Below, in pieces: positions 1 through 5,256 of a stretch of 5,303 bases of DNA; positions within the stretch are counted from its first letter, which is position 1, and each line of letters begins with the position of its first letter. The notes below the pieces were generated by a model. The model was not told the DNA's origin and searched no databases. It saw only the letters and a list, made by a program, of their open reading frames with translations. The DNA is from a bacterium. GTDB lineage: Bacteria > Desulfobacterota > S145-22. The stretch lies in assembly GCA_027073795.1 (NCBI GenBank), contig JALTEW010000474.1, positions 1 through 5,303 of the forward strand. The letters run 5' to 3'. The translations under genes and the position numbers were made by a program.

Positions 1-9
1 TGGTATAAG
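1..9 (+). promoter_or_regulatory. possible extended -10 promoter element of the toxin-antitoxin module
   Basis: The first nine bases read TGGTATAAG, a TGn extended -10 followed by a hexamer matching TATAAT at five of six positions. Transcription would start near position 16 and leave a leader of about 24 nt that contains the ribosome binding site. The -35 region lies outside the window, so only half of the promoter can be judged. Confidence 0.35.
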
Positions 10-39
10 AAGGCAAGAACGTTTTGTGGGAGAGTGCCT

Positions 40-312
40 ATGGAAACACTCATTGTTGGAGAAAGAGGACAGATTACCATTCCCCAAGCCCTTCGAAAGA
101 AATACGGCATCAAACCCAAACAACCGGTTGTGATCGAGGACAGGAACGGCGAGATCGTTATCAAACCCGCCGTCGTCGTTCCCATGGACCGATTGAAAGG
201 GCTTGTGAAAGACTATGATGAAGGCTTCTTAAAGGAGTTGTTGAAAACCAATGAACTCTCTGAAGAGGAAGAAAAGGAGATCATGGGCCGGTGGCTTCAG
301 AGGAAAGACTGA
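40..312 (+). CDS. AbrB/SpoVT-fold antitoxin (MazE/VapB-like)
   Basis: This is a 90-residue DNA-binding antitoxin expected to neutralise the PIN-domain ribonuclease encoded next and to repress their shared promoter. Residues 7-43 form a classic AbrB/SpoVT swapped-hairpin domain, with the core GERGQITIPQALRKKYGI followed by VVIEDRNGEIVIKP. Residues 44-90 form a linker and an acidic, helical tail (NELSEEEEKE), where antitoxins of this type usually bind their toxin. I start it at ATG 40 rather than GTG 34, because GGGAG at 28-32 is 7 nt from the ATG but only 1 nt from the GTG. The last 22 bp overlap the toxin gene. Fold and operon position are clear. Antitoxin activity is inferred from the neighbour, since a few AbrB-fold proteins are plain regulators. 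Confidence 0.9.
   Translation: METLIVGERGQITIPQALRKKYGIKPKQPVVIEDRNGEIVIKPAVVVPMDRLKGLVKDYDEGFLKELLKTNELSEEEEKEIMGRWLQRKD
274..279 (+). promoter_or_regulatory. ribosome binding site for the PIN toxin, inside the antitoxin gene
   Basis: AAGGAG lies within the antitoxin's coding region, 11 nt before GTG 291. No better start codon follows before the conserved VFLDSN strand, so this site decides the GTG start. Translation of the toxin is probably coupled to that of the antitoxin. Confidence 0.6.
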
Positions 313-716
313 GGGTCTTTTTAGACAGCAATGTTTGGTTTTCCGCTCTTTATACCGATTTGAAAGGGTCTTATCCCTCCGTGATCCTGAAACTGGCCCA
401 AACGGGTGTTTTTGATCTTTACTACTGTACCCTTGTCGCATTGGAGTTGAGACACAATGTCCTAAGGAAAATACCGGAGAAAGAAGATGCCTTAAACAGC
501 ATGTTAGAGCACGCAGAGAAACTGACGGATGTTCTCCTGGATCTGGAAATTTTAAAAAAACTTCCAGAAGGAGAGCGCATCATTTTATCTACAGCGATTT
601 ATAATCGGATGGACGTGTTTGTTACGGGAAACACGAGAGACTTTGGATATCTATTGGGGGAAAGAATCGGCAAGACAAGAATTTTGACACCCGGAGATTT
701 TTTGACGGCTTCGTGA
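291..716 (+). CDS. PIN-domain ribonuclease, VapC-like toxin
   Basis: This 141-residue single-domain protein is of normal VapC length and is expected to be a Mg2+-dependent endoribonuclease held inactive by the AbrB-type antitoxin upstream. Visible motifs are VFLDSNVW (D12) on the first strand, LVALELRHN (E52), GERIILSTAI (E95) and VFVTGNTRDF (N114, D117). The usual PIN acidic quartet is therefore present as D12/E52/E95/D117, with Glu in the third position and TGN in place of the common TGD. Both variants occur in PIN proteins. The GTG start has its ribosome binding site at 274-279 and overlaps the antitoxin by 22 bp, as in toxin-antitoxin operons. The final residues (TAS) and the stop codon are encoded by the left end of a palindromic repeat, so the native C-terminus may have been replaced. 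The RNA target cannot be read from the sequence. Confidence 0.88.
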   Translation: MASEERLRVFLDSNVWFSALYTDLKGSYPSVILKLAQTGVFDLYYCTLVALELRHNVLRKIPEKEDALNSMLEHAEKLTDVLLDLEILKKLPEGERIILSTAIYNRMDVFVTGNTRDFGYLLGERIGKTRILTPGDFLTAS

Positions 717-829
717 AAAGCCCATCTGCGGCGTTGCGCTTCATCTTTCGTCATTCCGACGTACAGCCAAGTACGACTCATTCCTCAAGATTCGCGCGCC
801 TTGCATCTGAAACTTTTTACTGTGCCGTC
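704..829. repeat. palindromic MITE/REP-like intergenic repeat
   Basis: This 126-bp element begins GACGGCTTCGTGAAAAG (704-720) and ends with an imperfect inverted copy (813-829), matching at 13 of 17 positions. Its centre holds a perfect 5-bp stem, CGTAC (760-764) against GTACG (771-775), with a 6-base loop. On each side is a direct 7-base repeat TCATTCC (751-757 and 778-784). The remaining interior is only loosely symmetrical. No coding capacity or target-site duplication is evident. It resembles, from memory, short palindromic elements scattered through Desulfobacterota genomes, often near gene ends. It lies between the convergent toxin gene and the tRNA, a position where such repeats may act as bidirectional terminators. 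The inverted ends are seen directly; family membership is recalled and not verified. Confidence 0.65.
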
Positions 830-835
830 TCTTCG

Positions 836-863
836 GATGTCTTTTTACGAGTACATCTTTTTT
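836..863 (+). terminator. weak terminator candidate after the PIN gene
   Basis: A short stem, GATGT (836-840) with ACATC (853-857), encloses a 12-base loop and is followed at once by six T residues (858-863). The stem is only 5 bp and AT-rich, so this is a marginal intrinsic terminator. The repeat just upstream may contribute to termination. Confidence 0.25.
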
Positions 864-930
864 GAGGAAGGAAAAAAACCAACAAAAAGTCACTAAAATG
901 GTGAAAAGGTTAGAAAAAATATTTCAAAGT
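864..930. other. A-rich non-coding stretch
   Basis: The DNA between the repeat and the tRNA terminator is A-rich on the + strand and has no supported open reading frame, RNA or promoter. With the repeat and hairpins beside it, it completes the roughly 260-bp gap between the toxin gene and the tRNA. Confidence 0.5.
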
Positions 931-961
931 AAAAAGTGTTAGATGGCGCAGGGCACGTAAC
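931..961 (-). terminator. intrinsic terminator candidate of tRNA-Leu
   Basis: Reading the - strand 13 nt past the tRNA, GTTACGTG (961-954) faces CATCTAAC (945-938). They pair at seven of eight positions, one a G-U wobble and one C-C mismatch, around an 8-base loop. After two bases comes TTTTT (935-931). Geometry and position fit Rho-independent termination of the tRNA transcript, but the stem is moderate. Confidence 0.45.
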
Positions 962-974
962 CTATTGAAATTAT

Positions 975-1062
975 TGGTGCCTGGAGCCGGGGTCGAACCG
1001 GCACGGTGCGAAGCACCGAGGGATTTTAAGTCCCTTGCGTCTACCAATTCCGCCATCCAGGC
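975..1062 (-). tRNA. tRNA-Leu (anticodon UAA)
   Basis: The - strand folds as a complete class II tRNA. The 7-bp acceptor stem GCCTGGA/TCCAGGC is perfect and is followed by A and an encoded CCA end (977-975). The D-arm is GCGG...CGC with the GGTAGA loop. The anticodon stem is AGGGA/TCCCT with loop CTTAAAA, giving anticodon TAA at 1028-1026, which reads UUA and UUG codons. The long variable arm CGGTGC-TTC-GCACCG is typical of leucine tRNAs, and the T-arm is GCCGG-TTCGACC-CCGGC. All stems are intact. It lies downstream of, and in the same direction as, the M20 hydrolase gene but has its own promoter, so it is probably transcribed independently. Confidence 0.97.
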
Positions 1063-1075
1063 ATTCCCAAGTGAA

Positions 1076-1104
1076 TTTATAGAAGCTCTCTCCTTTATTG
1101 TCAA
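1076..1104 (-). promoter_or_regulatory. sigma70-type promoter of tRNA-Leu
   Basis: On the - strand a perfect -35 TTGACA (1104-1099) and a -10 TATAAA (1081-1076) are separated by the optimal 17 bp. The predicted start at about 1069 lies roughly 7 nt before the mature tRNA 5' end. This near-consensus strength is usual for a stable RNA gene. Confidence 0.85.
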
Positions 1105-1145
1105 GAACTCGAGACATTTTCGCTCGGGGGAAAGATGGTTGCACC

Positions 1146-2468
1146 TTATGCATTCAACAGAATGTCAACCATCACCTCAACGCCAAAGCCCATGTTTTCG
1201 ATGGAAATACGTTCATCGATACCGTGGATGAGCATACGTTCCTCAACGGAAAGCCGAAAGGGGATAAAATCGTAACAGTTCACCCCCGCGGCACGGAAGT
1301 ATCGGCTGTCCGTGGCACCCGGCACAAGGTGAGGAGTCACAATACGCCCTGGGTCATGGGCCTCAACCGCCTTTTCAATGGCGTGGAAGAGCGGGGTGTC
1401 ATGCGGCGTCGGTGGGGCATCTCCCCCTTTAAATGTAGCCTTAACCTCCACGTCGGGATTGTCTATTATCTCACTCAATGACTCCAGGAAATCCTCCGGC
1501 GCTGTTCCTGGAATGAGACGGCAGTCCACTCGTGCCGTTGCCCCCGTGGGAACCACATTCACCTTTTCCCCGGCCTTCAGAACCGTGATGGCGGCGGTGT
1601 TGTGAGTCAAGGCATGATAAACCGGTTCCGCCATAATCTCTTCCAGCACCGGGTCACCTCTCTTGACAGCTCCCTCCAAATCCTTGAAAGCCGGCTGCCA
1701 TGCCTCCTTTTGCAGAGGCGCTATGCGGCGATAATATTCCTTGACCGTCGGGATCAAGGTGGTGGGAAAAGAGTGCCGACGTATCCTATCCAGGGCCTTT
1801 ACAAGCGTTGTTACGGCTGAGGGTTCCTGTGGAACTGAGGCATGTCCCCCTTCCCCCCGCGTGGTGATCTGAACCTGGCAGATGACCTTCTGGCTTGTGG
1901 AAACCTCGTACCAGCATTGCCCGTCATGAAGAACGCCACCGCCACCTTCATTGATGACCCCCTCCACGTTCAGAAGTTCCGGGTGGTGGTCCAGCATCCA
2001 TTTGGCCCCCATGACACCCCCCGTCTCTTCGTCTGCCACGGCAAGGAAAATGAGGTCACGGTCCAGAACAATCCCCTGCCTCTTGAGGTAAATAAGCGCC
2101 ATCAGCTCCAGAACCCCCATACCTTTCATGTCTATGGTCCCACGTCCATAGACATAGCCGTTTCTTATCTTGCCTGAAAAGGGCGGCACCAACCACTTTG
2201 AGGCCTCCGCGGGCACCACATCCATGTGGTTCAAGAGGATAATCGGCTTCGCGCTTCCCTTTCCCCTCAGGGTGGCCATGAGATTGGCGCGCCGGGGAGC
2301 CGATTCCTCAATACGACAATCAATTCCCTCCTTCTCCAAAATCCCCTTCAGGTACTTTGCCGCCTTACTCTCGTTTCCCGGCGGGTTGGTCGTATCGATC
2401 CGTATATAATTCTGCAGAACCCGAACTGTCTCATCAAGAAATGCCTGGTCAATCTTGGTTGTCATCAT
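1146..2468 (-). CDS. M20-family zinc metallohydrolase (ArgE/DapE/ACY1/carboxypeptidase-like)
   Basis: This 440-residue soluble di-zinc hydrolase cleaves an amide or peptide bond in a small substrate. The complete M20 site is visible: H81 and D83 in NHMDVVP, bridging D113 in GRGTIDMKG, catalytic E147 and ligand E148 in ADEETGG, E174 in NEGGGG, and H415 in MLIHGIDERI. H209 in GGHASVP and the region of residues 200-320 (HNTAAIT, VNVVPTGATARVDCRL) mark the dimerisation lid domain. Spacing of the first ligands and Glu at the fifth position resemble aminoacylase-1 and PM20D1/yscS-type carboxypeptidases more than CPG2, so N-acyl amino acids or dipeptides are likelier substrates than a known ArgE or DapE reaction. 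It lies about 10 bp after ade, probably in the same transcript. The ribosome binding site at 2472-2478 fits the second ATG (2465) better than the first. Family is certain, substrate unknown. Confidence 0.93.
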   Translation of the reverse strand: MMTTKIDQAFLDETVRVLQNYIRIDTTNPPGNESKAAKYLKGILEKEGIDCRIEESAPRRANLMATLRGKGSAKPIILLNHMDVVPAEASKWLVPPFSGKIRNGYVYGRGTIDMKGMGVLELMALIYLKRQGIVLDRDLIFLAVADEETGGVMGAKWMLDHHPELLNVEGVINEGGGGVLHDGQCWYEVSTSQKVICQVQITTRGEGGHASVPQEPSAVTTLVKALDRIRRHSFPTTLIPTVKEYYRRIAPLQKEAWQPAFKDLEGAVKRGDPVLEEIMAEPVYHALTHNTAAITVLKAGEKVNVVPTGATARVDCRLIPGTAPEDFLESLSEIIDNPDVEVKATFKGGDAPPTPHDTPLFHAIEKAVEAHDPGRIVTPHLVPGATDSRYFRAAGVNCYDFIPFRLSVEERMLIHGIDERISIENMGFGVEVMVDILLNA

Positions 2469-2471
2469 CTA

Positions 2472-2478
2472 CTCCCTT
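2472..2478 (-). promoter_or_regulatory. ribosome binding site of the M20 hydrolase gene
   Basis: The - strand reads AAGGGAG immediately after the ade stop codon. It ends 3 nt before the first ATG (2468) and 6 nt before the second (2465), which favours starting at the second methionine. The short ade-to-M20 junction leaves no room for a separate promoter. Confidence 0.6.
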
Positions 2479-4248
2479 CTATTCTCCAAACAGTGGCACA
2501 TGCCGGAACTGATCCACATCCACCAGCCCCAGGTCCGTTATCTTCAGGGACGGAATAACGGGCAATGCAAGGAAGCTGAGTTGCATCAGGGGATCCGGCA
2601 AATCACTTCCAAGAGACCGGATAGCCTCATGAACCGCTCTGAATCGCCCTGCCACTTTCTGTAATGGCTGGTCAGACATCAGCCCGAAAAGGGGGAGTGG
2701 CAGCGTTGCCAAAACTTCACCCTCACGTATCACTGCTACCCCTCCCTTCATGCCCACGGAGACGCGCGCGGCCTGTATCATATCCTCATCGTTCGCGCCT
2801 GCCACAATCAGATGATGGGAATCGTGTGCCACAGTAGTGGCTATCGCGCCTTTTTTAAGCCCCAGTCCCCGGACAAACCCGATTCCCACATTGCCCGTCC
2901 GATGATGCCGTTCAAAAACGGCTATCTTCAGAAGATCCTGATCGACATCCGCCGAAACTTCTTCACCTGCGGGGACAGAGACCAGTTCCTTCTCTGTCAG
3001 GAGCTGCCCGGGCTGAATCCCGATAACCTTTATCACATCTCCTTCTCGCCACACGCGGAGAGCCTCTGGGGATATCTCTCCAATCTTCATAGAGGAAGGC
3101 ACAGCCAAACTTTCCGCCCCAAAATCCTTCAAAAACGCCCCCTCCTCATAAACTGTTTCCCCACCTATCAAGACCCTCGAAACCTCAAAGTTTCTGATGT
3201 CACTGAAAAAAACAAGGTCCGCCGGGCTTCCGGGCGCCAGCGTTCCCAGCCCCTTCAGACGATAATGACGCGCGGGATTCAGGGTCGCCAGCTTCACGGC
3301 TGTCTCCGGGGTAACCCCTTCCCGGGCACATATCCGCAGATGTTCGTCAAGGTGCCCCCTTTCCGACAGATCAACGGGGTTCTTGTCATCCGTAGCAAGC
3401 ATAAAACGATCCACCCATGCGGGCCTGACAAGGGGAAGAAGGGCCTCAAGGTTGTGGGCGGAGCTGCCCTGACGCATCTGAATCAGCACCCCCAGGAGCA
3501 GCTTCTCTTCCGCTTCCTGCAGACTTGTGCATTCATGATCCGTCTCGATTCCCGCCGCCACGTAGGCAAACAGTTCTTTCCCTGTAAGGCCGGGGGCATG
3601 GCCATCCACGGCAAGCCCTCTCTCCACTGCTGCGGCAATCTTGGCATGGACAGCAACATCCCCGTAAATCACGCCTGGATAGTTCATGACCTCCCCCAAG
3701 GCCACAACCTCTTCCATATCGAGGAGGGTCTCAATTTCCTTAACCCCCAAGATATAGCCGGGCGTGTCCAGGGGGGAGGCCGGAACACAGGAGGGCGCCG
3801 CCCAGAAAAACCTCAACGGGCACTTGTTCCCCTGCGCCATCATCCATCGAACGCCATCCAGACCTGCGACATTTGCTACCTCGTGGGGATCAGCTACCAC
3901 GGCCGTGGTCCCATGAGGGATCACCGCCCGCGCGAACTCGGCGGGAGAGAGCATGCTGCTTTCCACATGGATGTGAGCATCAATTAACCCGGGGGCCACC
4001 ACGGCCCCTTTCCCCTGAATGATCTTCTTGGCGGGCATCTTTCCCCACCCCGCAATCCGGCCTCTGGCAATAGTAAGAAAACCCCGGTGGGTCTCCCCCG
4101 AAATAGGGTTCAGAAACAGCGCATCTTCTATAAGAGTATCCGCGGGACCCTTCCCCAGCATAACCTCTCTCAGGGCATTTTCCTCTTCCACCACAACGGC
4201 GAGAAGGTAACACAGCCAACGGTCGAATTCAACGCCTTTTGATGTCAA
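2479..4248 (-). CDS. ade: adenine deaminase (AdeC type)
   Basis: The enzyme hydrolyses adenine to hypoxanthine and ammonia (EC 3.5.4.2) in purine salvage or use of adenine as a nitrogen source, and acts in the cytosol. It is an amidohydrolase-superfamily metalloenzyme. Numbered from the TTG start, residues 85-96 hold PGLIDAHIHVES (metal ligands H92, H94), 120-123 DPHE, 185-191 GEVMNYP (E186), 215-217 DGH, 237-239 DHE and 286-289 TDDK (D287). The AdeC-specific C-terminal domain carries VAHDSHHL (473-480) and LPVIPSLKIT (562-571). The protein is complete at up to 589 residues. The start is uncertain. TTG 4248 is the most upstream option, with a stop two codons earlier, but its AAAAGGG is only 1 nt away and it adds a hydrophobic lead (WLCYLLAVVV). 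GTG at 4194 or 4191 would give the usual short N-terminus. It is the first gene of an operon with the M20 hydrolase. Confidence 0.95.
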   Translation of the reverse strand: MTSKGVEFDRWLCYLLAVVVEEENALREVMLGKGPADTLIEDALFLNPISGETHRGFLTIARGRIAGWGKMPAKKIIQGKGAVVAPGLIDAHIHVESSMLSPAEFARAVIPHGTTAVVADPHEVANVAGLDGVRWMMAQGNKCPLRFFWAAPSCVPASPLDTPGYILGVKEIETLLDMEEVVALGEVMNYPGVIYGDVAVHAKIAAAVERGLAVDGHAPGLTGKELFAYVAAGIETDHECTSLQEAEEKLLLGVLIQMRQGSSAHNLEALLPLVRPAWVDRFMLATDDKNPVDLSERGHLDEHLRICAREGVTPETAVKLATLNPARHYRLKGLGTLAPGSPADLVFFSDIRNFEVSRVLIGGETVYEEGAFLKDFGAESLAVPSSMKIGEISPEALRVWREGDVIKVIGIQPGQLLTEKELVSVPAGEEVSADVDQDLLKIAVFERHHRTGNVGIGFVRGLGLKKGAIATTVAHDSHHLIVAGANDEDMIQAARVSVGMKGGVAVIREGEVLATLPLPLFGLMSDQPLQKVAGRFRAVHEAIRSLGSDLPDPLMQLSFLALPVIPSLKITDLGLVDVDQFRHVPLFGE

Positions 4249-4262
4249 ACCCTTTTACAAGC

Positions 4263-4275
4263 CAAGGAAACCTTG
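4263..4275. repeat. small perfect hairpin in the ade/fdhE divergent region
   Basis: CAAGG (4263-4267), AAA, CCTTG (4271-4275) forms a perfect 5-bp inverted repeat just upstream of ade on one strand and within the fdhE leader region on the other. It could be an operator half-site pair or chance. Nothing else supports a role. Confidence 0.2.
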
Positions 4276-4300
4276 CATTCTCCGCCAAAAAGGTTAAGAT
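4273..4300 (+). promoter_or_regulatory. weak promoter candidate for fdhE
   Basis: TTGCAT (4273-4278) and TAAGAT (4295-4300) are 16 bp apart on the + strand. They match the sigma70 boxes at only three and four positions. Transcription would start near 4307, giving a leader of about 55 nt. It is the best pair I can see in the divergent region, but chance is possible and another sigma factor or an activator could be used. Confidence 0.2.
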
Positions 4301-4362
4301 GAGAAAATGATTAAGGGTCCATATTGGGCTTCGGCAAAACCAAAACGGGAGATATAATATAC

Positions 4363-5241
4363 ATGGCTGATTGCCTTGAAGGAGATTGTCTGAAAGTGAA
4401 GCGCAAGCGTGTCGAAGAAGCGAAGGATAACCCTGCATACAAAGACCTGCTGACCATCTTTGAACACCTGATAGGCCTGACAGAATCATCCATCGAGCAG
4501 GTGCGTCCCTACCTGAAGCCTGTTCCTCTCTCCTCCTACGTGGAGGAAAAATTCCGGGAAGGGCTTCCCTTGGTGGATAAAAAAAATTTTCCTGTCCCGG
4601 ATAAGATATTTGACACGTTGCTGAATACGTTTCTTGACGGGCTTACGGGGATAGGAGATTCAGTCGACAGGGACCTTCGTGTCCTAAAAAGCAAGCGTCA
4701 AGACGGTAGCCTTTCCGGGAGGCGTCTCATCGACCAGTTCGTGATGGGACACCAGTCGTTTCTCTCCTATGTTTTTGAGATGCCTGACATCAATAACCAC
4801 CTGCTTTTCCTCGCCCTGAGAAACATCTTCAAAATCTGCCTCACTCCCTTCCAAGATACCCTTACAGAAGAACTTGCCAAGGGCTGGGAAAGGGGCGAAT
4901 GTCCCGTCTGTGGGTTTCCCCCCGACATGGGTATCCTGCGCGGCGAGGGAGGAAAGCTCTATCTTCACTGTGCCATCTGCGGTCACGAGTGGCGCTTCAA
5001 ACGCATGGCCTGTGCCTTCTGCGGCAATGACCTTCAAAAAGAACTCGAATATTTAGAGATTGAGGGGGATGAGGTCCATAAAATCCATCTTTGCCATCTT
5101 TGCCAGCGTTACCTGAAGATTCTTGATTCTCGGAGCCTGCCAGAGGACACGCCCATTTTTCTCGATCTTGAAGAGTTGACCACCCTTCACCTGGACATCA
5201 TCGCAGACCAGCAGGGGTTTATTCCTGGAATCAACCTCTAA
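4363..5241 (+). CDS. fdhE: formate dehydrogenase accessory protein FdhE
   Basis: FdhE is a cytoplasmic iron-binding protein needed to assemble active respiratory (molybdenum or tungsten) formate dehydrogenases, and in E. coli it contacts the catalytic subunit. From ATG 4363 it is 292 residues, close to the roughly 310 of the E. coli protein. The N-terminal 170 residues are helical. The C-terminal half holds four CxxC pairs in rubredoxin-like knuckles: ECPVCGFPPDMG (C180, C183), LHCAICGHEW (C203, C206), MACAFCGN (C217, C220) and HLCHLCQRYLK (C244, C247). All eight cysteines are present, so the metal sites look intact. The ATG is preceded by GGGAG (4347-4351) at 11 nt. An upstream in-frame TTG at 4324 would add 13 residues but has no ribosome binding site. 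The gene diverges from ade and is followed 15 bp later by a second gene, probably in the same operon. Confidence 0.92.
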   Translation: MADCLEGDCLKVKRKRVEEAKDNPAYKDLLTIFEHLIGLTESSIEQVRPYLKPVPLSSYVEEKFREGLPLVDKKNFPVPDKIFDTLLNTFLDGLTGIGDSVDRDLRVLKSKRQDGSLSGRRLIDQFVMGHQSFLSYVFEMPDINNHLLFLALRNIFKICLTPFQDTLTEELAKGWERGECPVCGFPPDMGILRGEGGKLYLHCAICGHEWRFKRMACAFCGNDLQKELEYLEIEGDEVHKIHLCHLCQRYLKILDSRSLPEDTPIFLDLEELTTLHLDIIADQQGFIPGINL

Positions 5242-5244
5242 GAA

Positions 5245-5252
5245 AAGGAGGT
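5245..5252 (+). promoter_or_regulatory. strong ribosome binding site of the gene after fdhE
   Basis: AAGGAGGT is a perfect Shine-Dalgarno match 4 nt before ATG 5257. It fixes the start of the truncated reading frame and indicates strong translation from a transcript shared with fdhE. Confidence 0.8.
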
Positions 5253-5256
5253 TTCC

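Noticed and set aside
717..974. CRISPR array or riboswitch in the main intergenic gap
   Set aside because: There are no regularly spaced repeats of CRISPR size, and the structured part is an inverted-end repeat unconnected to a downstream gene start.
291..1062. Idea that the PIN toxin targets the neighbouring tRNA-Leu
   Set aside because: Some VapC toxins cleave tRNAs, but genomic closeness is no evidence for a target and the sequence offers none.
965..1231. Short open frames on both strands across the tRNA gene
   Set aside because: The sequence is explained by a complete tRNA-Leu and its promoter. Frames read through tRNAs are artefacts.
2812..3987. Long + strand open frame (391 codons) opposite adenine deaminase
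   Set aside because: It lies wholly antisense to a well-supported ade gene, and its translation shows no recognisable domain, being rich in Arg, His and Pro as expected of a shadow frame.
4243..4248. TTGACA at the TTG start of adenine deaminase as a -35 box
   Set aside because: No acceptable -10 hexamer lies 15-18 bp downstream on that strand.
4353..4358. Perfect TATAAT just before the fdhE ATG
   Set aside because: As a -10 box it would start transcription at or beyond the ATG at 4363, and no -35 lies at the right distance. It is probably chance in an AT-rich leader.
4684..5037. - strand open frame (117 codons) opposite fdhE
   Set aside because: It is antisense to the conserved core of FdhE with no ribosome binding site or recognisable motif.
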